DNA of 64,000 nt from Gp13-AA77 sp035578005 (GTDB taxonomy: Bacteria; Acidobacteriota; Terriglobia; UBA7540), in contig DATJYK010000181.1 in assembly GCA_035578005.1 (NCBI GenBank), forward strand, positions 9,561-73,560. The letters run 5' to 3'. The notes beneath the pieces were generated by a model, which was not told the DNA's origin, did not search any database, and worked only from the letters and a program-made list of their open reading frames with translations. A program made the position numbers and the translations under genes. How positions within the stretch are numbered: the stretch's first letter is position 1; each line of letters opens with the position of its first letter. This document shows, in pieces, positions 50,137 to 59,123 of this stretch.

Positions 50137-51303
50137 CTACACGCTCCTGAAGTTCACTCTCCCCTTGGCAATCGGGACTCCGGTTACCTCGATGTTTTTC
50201 AGGTTCCGGGTGCCAAGGCCGAGTCCTTCCGCTAGCTTCAAGGTGCTGTCACAGTGCTCGAAAGGCGCTGTTCCGTGATCGGCCATCGGGTCAAAGCCCA
50301 TCAGCGCTGTAGACACCGCATCCACGGTAACGCAATTCGTTCCCGCTACCAGCAGTCCGGCGTGCACCGGCCTGGTGCCTGGTACCCAAGGCCCCTCACC
50401 GCCCGCCATGGTATGTATGCCGTCGATCACGGCAAGCTGGATGGGGCGCGCCGCCGCGAGATCCACCGTCACACGCGGCACACGGAAGCCCGGAACGCGC
50501 GGGGAGGAGGGATCCTTTTCCGCGGCCGCCACCTTCGAAGGCTGGCGATCTCCCTCGTGGAGCATCCCCCGCGATCCCTTCACCACCTTGGCCGGTTCAT
50601 CAATTCCGGCGCCGCTGCCGTAAATCACAGCGGGCGTGATGCCGAAAGAATTCTTCATGGAGAGCGTTACGCCGGCCGTCGCGTGCTCCTTAAGCTTGGC
50701 CAGGGAGACGTACACGTCGCAATCCGCATACGAGTGGTTGAGATCGTAGGACTGGAACAGCATTCCGCCGCCTGGCACTGTGAAGCGCACAAACTTTCCG
50801 CTGGGGCCGGCATAATTCGTATCCTCGAATTCCACGTTGGGAGCGGCGCTCGTGAAGTCGCGCGGGTTCCACTTCGCCTTCAGCATAAATTCTTCGAGCG
50901 ACGGAGACGGATTCAAACTGCTCTCGAGCAACCGCACTCGCCGCGCCCCGGCATCAGCCAGCAGGCTGACGGTAGCGCCGATGACGTCCGGATGCACCCA
51001 GTGCGTCATGCTCTGTGGCATTCCGGCGAGGTAATCGGTGGCTTGTCCCGTCATGTTCAGCTTGATCGCCACCGTCTTTCCCTTCACCAGCCGGTCGAGG
51101 CCGCCAAGCTGGTCAAACATGGTGGCCAGGGTGGTGCGCACACCGGAACCGTACTCCGCGCACTTGGCGACAGCGACCGGAGCCGTGGGCGCACTCCGAG
51201 CGGCTAGGCTATCGGGGAAAAGGCCGGACGGCCCGAGGCACAATCCTGCGGCAGCGGCTCCCAAACCTTGGACAAACTCACGGCGATTGATGCAGTGGCG
51301 CAT
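50137..51303 (-). CDS. DUF362 domain protein, probably exported by the Tat route
   Basis: 388 residues. N-terminus has NRREFVQGLGAAAAGLCLGP, a twin-arginine-type signal. The DUF362 domain follows: GKTVAIKLNMTGQATDYLAG, GATVSLLADAGARRVRLLES, DCDVYVSLAKLKEHATAGVT, LSMKNSFG and QLAVIDGIHTMAGGEGP, with TNCVTVDAVSTALMGFDPMAD near the end. The family is widespread, with unknown chemistry; many members carry iron-sulphur motifs, absent here. It stands alone. Confidence 0.9.
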   Translation of the reverse strand: MRHCINRREFVQGLGAAAAGLCLGPSGLFPDSLAARSAPTAPVAVAKCAEYGSGVRTTLATMFDQLGGLDRLVKGKTVAIKLNMTGQATDYLAGMPQSMTHWVHPDVIGATVSLLADAGARRVRLLESSLNPSPSLEEFMLKAKWNPRDFTSAAPNVEFEDTNYAGPSGKFVRFTVPGGGMLFQSYDLNHSYADCDVYVSLAKLKEHATAGVTLSMKNSFGITPAVIYGSGAGIDEPAKVVKGSRGMLHEGDRQPSKVAAAEKDPSSPRVPGFRVPRVTVDLAAARPIQLAVIDGIHTMAGGEGPWVPGTRPVHAGLLVAGTNCVTVDAVSTALMGFDPMADHGTAPFEHCDSTLKLAEGLGLGTRNLKNIEVTGVPIAKGRVNFRSV

Positions 51304-51381
51304 GTCACCCTCCTCGTTCGGTCGTGCCGTTTAGCAATGAACTGATATTAGGCGAAACAGGCTCTGAGCGCAACCCGAGGC

Positions 51382-51534
51382 AGTGGGTCAGTTTCAGGTT
51401 TCTCTCGGCACCTCCACCTGTCATTCCCGCGCAGGCGGGAATCCAGAGGATAGGGCCTCTATTCTTTGTGGATTCTCGCCTGCGCGGGAATGACAGGTAA
51501 ACAAAGTGCCGTGAGAATTTCAAAGTGACCCACT
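51382..51534. repeat. Nested inverted repeat: AGTGGGTCA arms around two ATTCCC-N8-GGGAAT units
   Basis: Left arm AGTGGGTCAGTTTCAGGTTT, right arm AATTTCAAAGTGACCCACT; next inside, TCTCGGCAC and GTGCCGTGAGA pair. Between them lie CATTCCCGCGCAGGCGGGAA and an inverted copy (GGATTCTCGCCTGCGCGGGA). It looks like a repeat of one class with a pair from another inserted in it. Confidence 0.8.
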
Positions 51535-51696
51535 ACCCAACGAGAATCGGTTTGAAATGCCAATGCCGTCACAACCAGCGGCCCCCGTCGAACGCTCGGG
51601 CCGTCGCCGAGAGGGCGGAAATTGAAGGCAAGGTCTTCGCATGGGGCTTTTCGAAGAGTCGACCCCCGCCTCCTTGGCAATGAGTTCGTCTAACTC

Positions 51697-51872
51697 GATA
51701 AGCGCTCTATTATCCACTAGATGACGGGATACGAATAATAATGCTCTTTAGAATCAAAGCTTGACGGGTTCGCTCGGAATACGGCATCGATTTTTGTAGA
51801 TAAGTGTTTTACCATCAATAAGATGACGGAATAAAGATAGTAAAGATTTTAGAATCAAAGGCTTGATGGGAT
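51697..51872. repeat. Two-copy degenerate direct repeat, period about 102 bases
   Basis: GATAAGCGCTCTATTATCCACTAGATGACGG (from 51697) matches GATAAGTGTTTTACCATCAA continuing to TAAGATGACGG (from 51799), and both continue into TTTAGAATCAAAGCTTGACG and TTTAGAATCAAAGGCTTGAT. The period is 34 codons. On the minus strand, the second copy reads IKPLILKSLLSLFRHLIDG in an open frame (51754-52104), while the first has lost a base and contains stops. The area is noticeably richer in A and T than the rest of the window. It may be the remains of a repeat-containing gene. Confidence 0.65.
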
Positions 51873-52029
51873 CCTTGACAAAACGTGTTGATTCTAAAAG
51901 ACTCTTAGGCTTCGATGGTCTTTTCTTAAATTTTGAGGCCCTGCGAAACGAGCTGGCAGAATATTCGCTGCTCTTCTTTGGCTGCTGTGGGGCGCAACCG
52001 CTTCTTAAGTGATGGTCGTATTCAGCTAC

Positions 52030-52139
52030 GGTGTTTGTTATCATAAACATCGTGGCATATCCAAGATAACTATTTGTGTTTTCATCAACATCGTGGGTTC
52101 GCAAAACCGGTCCTTTGTTATGAATAAGATCGTGGGTTC
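52030..52139 (-). repeat. Three-unit repeat, copy C (diverged core)
   Basis: Three units with AACATCGTGG or AAGATCGTGG at 52046, 52087 and 52126 take the place of AACATTCCAGG in copies A and B. Surrounding words are kept: TTATCATAAACAT, GTGTTTTCATCAACAT and CCGGTCCTTTGTT. The spacing is 41 and 39 rather than 40 and 60. Nothing else recognisable lies in 51880-52330. Confidence 0.65.
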
Positions 52140-52331
52140 ATCCTTCATTTCTCGTTTTTTTGAGACACCCTCCCCCGGCCAATCGCGCCGTTCCCGCCCT
52201 GCCTCTCGCCGAGTAGTAGCCGTGAAAACGGGAGGTGCGGTGGGCTTAGAGAACAACGATGCGACCCCGGAAGGCCAAAGAATTTGCCATGTAGCTGACC
52301 AGTTCGAATCATCGCCCGGGCCTCTGTAGTG

Positions 52332-52348
52332 TACTAACTAGGTTAGTA
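52332..52348. promoter_or_regulatory. Orphan operator-like palindrome
   Basis: TACTAACTAGGTTAGTA: perfect 7-base arms around TAG. This is the style of TetR-type operators, but no regulator gene or promoter-driven gene lies next to it; the nearest gene, the TPR protein at 52530, ends (not starts) on this side. The remaining 180 bases to that gene show nothing. Confidence 0.35.
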
Positions 52349-52529
52349 TCGCACCTTATCCAGAGAGTCAACAGAAATCTGCGCTCAACAGGGCTTTATG
52401 GGGCAATTCGTACGCGGAGCTTTACGAACACGCGGACGGGGTCATCGCAACACGCGGCCGGGCCGGGCCGCGCTGACGAGGAATGGGCTAAAACACTTTG
52501 CCTAATTAAGACCGCCAGATTATGCTCAC

Positions 52530-53960
52530 CTACTTTGAGGGGGGATTGAGGCTAGGGTCGAGGCGATGCGCTTCGGCAAACTGGGCCTGCGCGGATCTGG
52601 CGTTATTGAGACGGAGCAGCGCCAAGCCCAAATTGTAATGGGCATGGGCCAGGGTCGGATTGAGGCGCACGGCCTCGCGGTAGCTGTCGGCGGCTCCTTG
52701 GTAGTTTCCCGAGTTGAACAGAGCCGCGCCGAAATTGAATCGGACGTTCGCATCATCCGGCTTCATCGAAACGAGTTTCTGGTAAGTCCTGACAGCGTCC
52801 TCGAACCTATTAGCTGCTAATTGGCTAGCACCAAGGCCGACTAGAGCCCCGGCATCGTCCGGCTTCTGCGCGTATGCCTTTTCGTACGCGGCCGCAGCCT
52901 GGGCGTAATCCTTCTGTGCGTAATACGCATTCGCCAAACCGTAGAGCGCATGGAATTCATCCGGCTTGAGGGCGAGGCTCTTTTGGTAAGATTGGACCGC
53001 TTCTCCCAGTTTGCCCTGATCGGCTTGAGCCAAACCGAGTGTTACCAGCACATCCGGTTGGTCTTGCTTGAGCGCCAGGCTTTTTTCGAGTGACGATACG
53101 GCCTTGTCGTAACGTTTAGACTTGTAATACAGATACCCCAGGTGCGCCCAAGCCGCGTGCTGATCGGGATACTTGCTGGTGAGTTTGTGATAGGCCGAGA
53201 TTGCTTCGTTTGTCTGTCCAGCTTGATCCAGTGCCGAACCGTAGGCTTCGAGCGCCCCCGGCGAGTCCGGGCGCAATGCGTGAGCTTTGCGGAGAAACGG
53301 CAAGGCTTCTGCCGCCTTACTTTCCTCGAGCAGCGCCGAACCGAGATTCTCCAACGCATCGGCATTTTTGGGATTGCTGGCGATGGAGGAGCGGAAGGCC
53401 GCGATGGCTTCTTCGTTCTTGCCCAGGTGCAAGAGCGACGCGCCCAGTCCATTTTGCGCTGCGGAAAAGTCCTTATGGTGTTCGATCGCCTGGCGGTAGG
53501 AGGCAGCGGCCTCCTCGTATTTTCCTTGGTTGTAGAGAGCCAGTCCCTTATCGGCATACGCGGCGGCATTCTCCGGAGCGATTTTGATGGCCTTGTCGAA
53601 CTCCACTATCGCTTCCGAGTCTTTGCCAGCAGCATCGAGGGCCTTGCCGAGATTGTCGAGGGCGTCCGGATACTCCGGGTTAACTTGCAGGGCCTGCCGG
53701 AAACTGGCGATGGCCTGGTCGTATTCCTTCTTGTGCAGATGGTCGAGTCCCCTTTGATTGAGCCTCGTCGCCTCGTGCGCAACCCTTTGGCCATCGTCTT
53801 GGCCATCGTCGGTGCGGGGAAAGAGGAGGCCGGAGCCAAGGACCAGGGCCACGCCGAGAGACGTGGCGCAGCTAACGAATAGAGCCTTCGCGGGAGTATG
53901 AACCCCAGCTAGCACTGGTCTCGTTTTGGCGCGGCAAGCGTAAATGAAACGTAAAGACAT
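52530..53960 (-). CDS. TPR-repeat protein with N-terminal membrane anchor
   Basis: 476 residues from ATG 53960; an extension to 54110 is possible but not supported. An anchor or signal helix, ALFVSCATSLGVALVLGSGL, is followed by 12 consecutive tetratricopeptide repeats (for example YDQAIASFRQALQVNPEYPD and AHAHYNLGLALLRLNNARSA). TPR arrays bind other proteins; no catalytic domain is present, so it is probably a scaffold outside the cytoplasm. On the same strand and just downstream of hpnI; a role with it is not shown. Confidence 0.9.
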   Translation of the reverse strand: MSLRFIYACRAKTRPVLAGVHTPAKALFVSCATSLGVALVLGSGLLFPRTDDGQDDGQRVAHEATRLNQRGLDHLHKKEYDQAIASFRQALQVNPEYPDALDNLGKALDAAGKDSEAIVEFDKAIKIAPENAAAYADKGLALYNQGKYEEAAASYRQAIEHHKDFSAAQNGLGASLLHLGKNEEAIAAFRSSIASNPKNADALENLGSALLEESKAAEALPFLRKAHALRPDSPGALEAYGSALDQAGQTNEAISAYHKLTSKYPDQHAAWAHLGYLYYKSKRYDKAVSSLEKSLALKQDQPDVLVTLGLAQADQGKLGEAVQSYQKSLALKPDEFHALYGLANAYYAQKDYAQAAAAYEKAYAQKPDDAGALVGLGASQLAANRFEDAVRTYQKLVSMKPDDANVRFNFGAALFNSGNYQGAADSYREAVRLNPTLAHAHYNLGLALLRLNNARSAQAQFAEAHRLDPSLNPPSK

Positions 53961-54122
53961 ATTAGCCCGGTTTCGCCTTGTGCGCTGCTGATGCGCGAAA
54001 GTAGCTCGTTGCGACTCATGTGCATCATTCCTTGATCGAACTATACCACGGCCAAACCGGAGCCCTACATCCGTTTGTGTTGTGGCGATTCGGACCGTTA
54101 CGGTGAGCAAGAAGTGAACCGC

Positions 54123-55322
54123 TCAGGTGGTCGAGATTTCCTGCTTAGTCCGGCGCCGCTTCTCAATTTCATCCCGTTTGGGCGCCACTGAAATCAAGTG
54201 CCGATTGCGAACCTCGTAAACTGTGTTTTGCCATACCACGCGCCTCGCGAACAGGCTGGCGAACCAGACCACGAAACCAAAGGCATCGCCCAGGAACACC
54301 AGCCACCATTTTCTTTTGAGAATCGAGTCCCGTAGCCCCCAGACTCCAACGGTGAATGCCGAAGCGAGTCGCAGAGCGACGTAGGCAGCCACGTAAGCCA
54401 CCGCGATGGTTCGCGAAGGGGCAACAGCGGCAGCGACGATCGTCCAAGGCAGGCCCTGTGCGAACAGAAATCCGAAATGGCCCCAGTGCCGGGATTCGCG
54501 CGTGACCACCGCCCAGCGCAATCGCTGCCGGAAGAAGTCGGCGAAGCTGCGCGAGCAGCACTCCGTTTCAACCGTCGTATGGGCGAATTCCACTCGATAG
54601 CCACAGGCCGCGATGCGGCTGCCCAATTCGTGATCGTCGGCTGCGGCGTCGGCGAGAGCTTCGAAGCCGTCGATTTGGTCCAAGGCCTGGCGGCCCACGG
54701 CCATGGTGGCGCCTAGCAGAAACTTGACGCCTAGCTTCCGGGCAACAAGTACCCCGGGCAGGAAATCCGCCGTTAGGGCCACGTCTTCCAGCTCAGACCA
54801 GATGCCTGGACTCGCCACTCCCCGGTAGAGGCAGGTAACGGCCCCCACGCCTTGATCGCGAAAAGGCAGAACAACGCGGCTCAAATAGTCGGGGTCCACG
54901 CGGATGTCACTGTCACTGGCCACGAACAGGTTGTAACGCGCTTCGGCAGCCAGCCGGCTCAGTTTATTTACCTTGTTGTTGGAGCCTGATGCCGAAGAAC
55001 CTATCAAGAGCCGGATGGCGATGTTGGGGAAATCGGCGACCAGCTTTTGGATGACCGGTATCGCAGCGTCGTTGGCGTTCTCCACGCAAATCAGCAATTC
55101 GTAACTGGGATATCGCTGCCGGCAAAGGCTGGCGAGGTTCTCGTATGTTTCCCGATCCAACCCGCGCATCGGTTTCAGGATGCTGACCGGAGCGCAGAAG
55201 TCGGGAACCGGCTCATCGCGTCTGCGGAAGAAGCCCAGCGCGCAGATCACGGCGGCCAGGTAATAGACGAAGGGTGCAGCCGCGGCTGCCAGGGCCAGCC
55301 ATCGGAGCGCCGTCAAAAGCAC
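54123..55322 (-). CDS. hpnI: Hopanoid glycosyltransferase HpnI (family GT2, ceramide-glucosyltransferase-like)
   Basis: 399 residues. N-terminal helix (ALRWLALAAAAAPFVYYLAA), then the GT2 catalytic domain: PVSILKPMRGLDRETYENLA, RLLIGSSASGSNNKVNKLSR, NLFVASDSDIRVDPDYLSRV (D-x-D metal site), KFLLGATMAVGRQALDQIDG, DDHELGSRI and the Q-x-x-R-W box RQRLRWAVVTRE. Two further helices close the protein. HpnI adds N-acetylglucosamine to bacteriohopanetetrol. It is divergent from hpnJ, so the region makes modified hopanoids; the intervening deacetylase hpnK is not seen here. Confidence 0.88.
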   Translation of the reverse strand: MLLTALRWLALAAAAAPFVYYLAAVICALGFFRRRDEPVPDFCAPVSILKPMRGLDRETYENLASLCRQRYPSYELLICVENANDAAIPVIQKLVADFPNIAIRLLIGSSASGSNNKVNKLSRLAAEARYNLFVASDSDIRVDPDYLSRVVLPFRDQGVGAVTCLYRGVASPGIWSELEDVALTADFLPGVLVARKLGVKFLLGATMAVGRQALDQIDGFEALADAAADDHELGSRIAACGYRVEFAHTTVETECCSRSFADFFRQRLRWAVVTRESRHWGHFGFLFAQGLPWTIVAAAVAPSRTIAVAYVAAYVALRLASAFTVGVWGLRDSILKRKWWLVFLGDAFGFVVWFASLFARRVVWQNTVYEVRNRHLISVAPKRDEIEKRRRTKQEISTT

Positions 55323-55350
55323 TCAAGTCCTCCAGACTCGGTCATCGATG

Positions 55351-55448
55351 TCAGGTTTGACGTAGGGGCGGCCCTTGTGGCCGCCCAAGTAACAAGACTG
55401 CCCTGAAATGGGCGGGCAACAAGGGCCGCCCCTACGTCAAACCTGACC
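55351..55448. repeat. Long near-perfect hairpin between hpnI and hpnJ
   Basis: TCAGGTTTGACGTAGGGGCG + GCCCTTGT on the left and ACAAGGGCCGCCCCTACGTC + AAACCTGA on the right pair over about 34 bases with one mismatch. Outer part of the class with AGTTTGAGG arms; core of the GGGGCGGCCC class. Since it lies between the starts of two divergent genes, it will affect both leader regions. Confidence 0.85.
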
Positions 55449-55606
55449 CACTACCCCTCTACCCCTCAATTGACTTGCCTCATGTCTCTGCGACATCGTA
55501 GTATACGATGCATGCCGACGCGAACTTCTGCACGGGCACACGGGTGAGTGTTGCCGCCCCGCATCATCGTTGGCAATGTCGTTCCAGGCGCGAGACCTCG
55601 GCCGTG

Positions 55607-57028
55607 ATGAAGACTCTATTCCTGCATCCCCCTTGCTTCGAGGGTTTCGACGGCGGGGCTGGCTCGCGCTACCAGGCGCGGCGGGAAGTGCGCTCATTCT
55701 GGTATCCCACCTGGCTGGCGCAGCCGGCGGCGCTCGTCCCGGATAGCAAGCTCGTAGACGCTCCTCCCGCTGGCCTTCGTCTGGCTGACGTTTTGCCGTT
55801 GGCGTCGGAATATGAGCTCCTGGTGATGCACACGTCCACACCCTCTTTGGCGTCGGACCTCAAAGTTGCCGAAGCTTTCCGGGAGGCGAATCCTCGGCTC
55901 AAGATTGGCTTGGTGGGGGCTGCGGTTGCTGTTGATCCTGTTGCGGGCCTTAGAACGCCCGCGGTGGACTTCGTCTGTGGCAAGGAATTCGATTTCACCA
56001 TCAAGGAAGTGGCCGAGGGCAAGCCCTTGGATCGCGTCGCCGGCCTCAGCTTTCGCTCGGCCTCCGGCGCCATCACCCACAATCCACCGCGAGCGATGCT
56101 CGAGAACATGGATGAGCTGCCGTTCGTCACCGAGGTTTACAAGCGGGACCTGCGCGTGGAAGATTACTTCATCGGCTACCTCAAGCACCCCTATATGTCC
56201 CTCTATACGGGCCGCGGCTGCCGTTCACAGTGCACCTTCTGCCTGTGGCCGCAGACCGTAGGCGGGCATCGTTACCGGACGCGGTCACCGGGGAACGTCA
56301 TCGAGGAAATCGCGCTGGCCCACAGGCATTTTCCGCAGGTGAAGGAGTTCTTTTTCGACGACGATACGTTCACCGACGACCTGCCGCGAGCGGAAGAGAT
56401 TGCGGGAGGCCTCGGCAAGCTCGGCGTCACCTGGTCATGCAACGCCAAGGCTAACGTGCCGCGCCGCACGCTGGAGGTGCTGAGGGAGAATGGCTTGCGC
56501 CTCCTGCTGGTGGGCTACGAGAGCGGGAACCAGCAAATCCTCAACAACATTAAGAAGGGCATGAAGGTGAGCATCGCGCGGCGGTTCACTCAGGATTGCC
56601 ATGACCTTGGTGTCACCATCCACGGCACTTTCATCGTGGGGCTTCCCGGCGAGACGCCCGAGGCGCTGGAGGAGACCATCCGCTTCGCCATCGACATCAA
56701 TCCTCATACCATCCAGGTATCGCTGGCGGCGCCCTATCCCGGAACCGAGCTCTACCGGCAGGCCGTCCAAAATAACTGGCTCGACCGGGAGCACGCCGAA
56801 CTGGTGGACGAGCGAGGCCTGCAGATCGCCCCACTCCACTTTCCGAATCTCTCTCACAGCGAGATCTTCCGCGCCCTTGAGACCATGTACAAGCGCTTCT
56901 ACTTCCGTCCCGCCAAGATCGCCTCGCTCGTACGGGAAATGATGACAAGCCCGGAGATGATGAAACGGAGGCTGCGCGAGGGAAAGGAGTTCTTTCAGTT
57001 CCTCTACCGCAGGGAGATGCCTGCCTGA
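55607..57028 (+). CDS. hpnJ: Hopanoid-associated radical SAM protein HpnJ
   Basis: 473 residues from ATG 55607 (start MKTLFLHPPCFEGFDGGAGS, typical of HpnJ); the frame to 55508 is not conserved. A B12-binding-like N-terminal part (ELLVMHTSTPSLASDLKVAE, LVGAAVAVDP) precedes the radical-SAM domain with the cluster motif CRSQCTFC, DDTFTDDLPRAEEIAGGL and LLLVGYESGNQQILNNIKKG. HpnJ makes the cyclitol ether head group of composite bacteriohopanepolyols after HpnI and HpnK. Divergent from hpnI. Confidence 0.9.
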   Translation: MKTLFLHPPCFEGFDGGAGSRYQARREVRSFWYPTWLAQPAALVPDSKLVDAPPAGLRLADVLPLASEYELLVMHTSTPSLASDLKVAEAFREANPRLKIGLVGAAVAVDPVAGLRTPAVDFVCGKEFDFTIKEVAEGKPLDRVAGLSFRSASGAITHNPPRAMLENMDELPFVTEVYKRDLRVEDYFIGYLKHPYMSLYTGRGCRSQCTFCLWPQTVGGHRYRTRSPGNVIEEIALAHRHFPQVKEFFFDDDTFTDDLPRAEEIAGGLGKLGVTWSCNAKANVPRRTLEVLRENGLRLLLVGYESGNQQILNNIKKGMKVSIARRFTQDCHDLGVTIHGTFIVGLPGETPEALEETIRFAIDINPHTIQVSLAAPYPGTELYRQAVQNNWLDREHAELVDERGLQIAPLHFPNLSHSEIFRALETMYKRFYFRPAKIASLVREMMTSPEMMKRRLREGKEFFQFLYRREMPA

Positions 57029-57203
57029 GCGCGGGCCCAGGCAGGCGGCTAGCGTGCTTCGCGTCAGTACGTCGTAAGTACGTCGTGCCGCACCTTGACC
57101 CTTCTGTAGGCGCGCGCCTATCATAAAACTTCAGGGTCCAATCGATTACCTCGAAATTCGGCCGCGCAATCGCCGCGCCGCCTCCAGGTGAGACCGAGTC
57201 ATT

Positions 57204-58658
57204 ATGAGTCAGTCAGACCGTTTTTTCTTTGAACGCTATGGCCTAGCCGAAACCGACTTGGAGCGCTATCTCGCCGAGGCGCTGTCTGAAGGCGGCAACT
57301 ACGCTGACCTCTACTTTGAGCACACTACGACCACTTCGATTCTGGTAGACGAGTCCCTGGTGAAGACCGCTACCGAAGGCATCTCGGTAGGCTGCGGCAT
57401 TCGCGTGGTGGCGGGCGAGCAGACCGGCTATGCCTACTCCGACGATCTGGCGCCGGAGCGCATTCTGAAGGCCGCCCGCATCGCAGCCCGCATCGCCAGC
57501 GGCCCGGCGCGAGTCTCCACGGTTGGTTTGAGCGAGCTTGAGCCGCCGCACAATTTCTACCCTGTAATGCATGCTCCTACCGATGAGGGTCTGGAGCCTA
57601 AGCTCGACCTGGTGACCCGTGCTGACCGAGCGGCGCGCGCCTATGACAGCCGCATCGGCCAGGTGCGGGTGGGCTACGCTGACCAGATCCGCCACGTGCT
57701 CATCGCAGGATCGGACGGCAAAGTGGTGACGGACTTCCAGCCGCTGGTGCGGCTCAACGTGTTCGCGCTCGCTCAGGACGGCGGGAACCGCCAGTCCGGC
57801 TCAAGCGGCGGCGGGGGACGCGTAGGGCTCGAATTCTTCGCCGGCGATCGCTCGCCCGAGTACTTCGCTAAGGAAGCCGCGCGCCAGGCGATTGTGCAGC
57901 TCAGCGCCCAGGAGGCGCCGGCAGGCGAGATGGAGGTGGTGCTGGGTCCCGGCTGGCCGGGCATTCTGCTGCACGAAGCCATCGGGCACGGCCTCGAAGC
58001 TGACTTTAACCGCAAGGGAATCTCTGCCTTCAGCGGACGCATTGGCCAGCGGGTGGCTTCGGACATCTGCACGGTGGTTGACGACGGGACTATTCCGGAC
58101 CGGCGCGGCTCCCTCAACGTGGATGACGAAGGCGTGCCCACCCAGCACAACGTCCTCATCGAAAAGGGCGTCCTGAAAGGCTACCTGCAAGACAAGCTGA
58201 GCGCGGGCATCATGCAGACCAGCGTCACCGGCAACGGACGCCGCGAGAGCTACGAGCATATCCCCATGCCGCGCATGACCAACACCTACATGCTGGCGGG
58301 CACCGACGACCCCGAGGGCATCATCCGCTCCGTAAAGCGGGGACTCTACGCCGTTTACTTTGGTGGCGGCCAGGTGGACATCACAAGTGGCAAGTTCGTG
58401 TTCTCAGCTTCCGAGGCCTACCTGATTGAAGATGGCAAAGTCACGGCGCCCGTGAAAGGCGCGACTCTGATTGGCGATGGTCCCACAGTCCTGACGCGAG
58501 TCACCGCAGTGGGTCACGATCTCAAGCTCGACACTGGCATCGGCACCTGCGGCAAAGAAGGTCAGAGTGTGCCCGTGGGCGTGGGCATCCCAACGCTGAA
58601 GGTGAGCAGCCTCACGGTGGGTGGAACAGCGCCGCGGGCGGCGACGTCGTTTGTGTAA
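57204..58658 (+). CDS. tldD: Metalloprotease TldD
   Basis: 484 residues. Zinc motif HEAIGHGLEADF (H-E-x-x-x-H) near residue 257, followed by NRKGISAFSGRIGQRVA; N-terminal YADLYFEHTTTTSILVDESL and C-terminal GFAGTGI-like regions are family-typical. TldD pairs with TldE/PmbA to degrade unfolded peptides and to process some modified peptides. Its partner pmbA lies 992 bases downstream on the same strand, with an MCE gene and a GGGTTCGTTT element in between. Full length. Confidence 0.95.
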   Translation: MSQSDRFFFERYGLAETDLERYLAEALSEGGNYADLYFEHTTTTSILVDESLVKTATEGISVGCGIRVVAGEQTGYAYSDDLAPERILKAARIAARIASGPARVSTVGLSELEPPHNFYPVMHAPTDEGLEPKLDLVTRADRAARAYDSRIGQVRVGYADQIRHVLIAGSDGKVVTDFQPLVRLNVFALAQDGGNRQSGSSGGGGRVGLEFFAGDRSPEYFAKEAARQAIVQLSAQEAPAGEMEVVLGPGWPGILLHEAIGHGLEADFNRKGISAFSGRIGQRVASDICTVVDDGTIPDRRGSLNVDDEGVPTQHNVLIEKGVLKGYLQDKLSAGIMQTSVTGNGRRESYEHIPMPRMTNTYMLAGTDDPEGIIRSVKRGLYAVYFGGGQVDITSGKFVFSASEAYLIEDGKVTAPVKGATLIGDGPTVLTRVTAVGHDLKLDTGIGTCGKEGQSVPVGVGIPTLKVSSLTVGGTAPRAATSFV

Positions 58659-58744
58659 GGCACACGTGGGCGTGGGCTTTCCTGGCTTCCGATGTTGCAG
58701 AAGAGCGGTCGGCCGCGTCGGATTTCCAGTCGGCGCGGGGTGTG

Positions 58745-59010
58745 GCCCCCCCGGGGGGTATAGGGTGTGCATCAACGAACCCAAAACGATATGTGATTGA
58801 TAGCGATGTGTTTACTTCAACAAATCCGGGTTTTCGCGAAACGAGTTTGAAAAACGAACCCAAAACACTTAATCACCTGATTTGATTACTGATAAGTCCC
58901 AAAAACGGCCCTAAACGACGTTGCAAAACGAACCTAAACGAACCCAAGATTTGGGGGATTGGCTGGCAGAAAAGCATAAACGAACCTGAAACGAACCCAA
59001 AACGAACCCG
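58745..59010 (-). repeat. GGGTTCGTTT element, third (inverted, diverged) copy
   Basis: Read on the minus strand from 59010, it has the same layout as the copies at 37894 and 38302: clusters of GGGTTCGTTT, the GATTAAGTGTTTTGGGTTCG block and the G/C-rich end (CTATACCCCCCGGGGGGGCC). About seven copies of AACGAACCY on the plus strand. The 465 bases between tldD and the MCE gene hold little else. Confidence 0.75.
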
Positions 59011-59123
59011 GGCGTCGCATGTGCGGTCGGTCGCGCAAGTCGTTTGGAGTTAGCGGTCGGGCCGGAGCGAAATGGTACGAACCCCGCATCCGGGTCGAGA
59101 GGGGACAGAAGCGAGGGTCTCGC

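Noticed and set aside
52290..52325. tRNA-like sequence around AGTTCGAATCATCGC
   Set aside because: The T-loop-like word is present, but the flanking bases do not pair as a T-stem and no acceptor or anticodon stem can be drawn.
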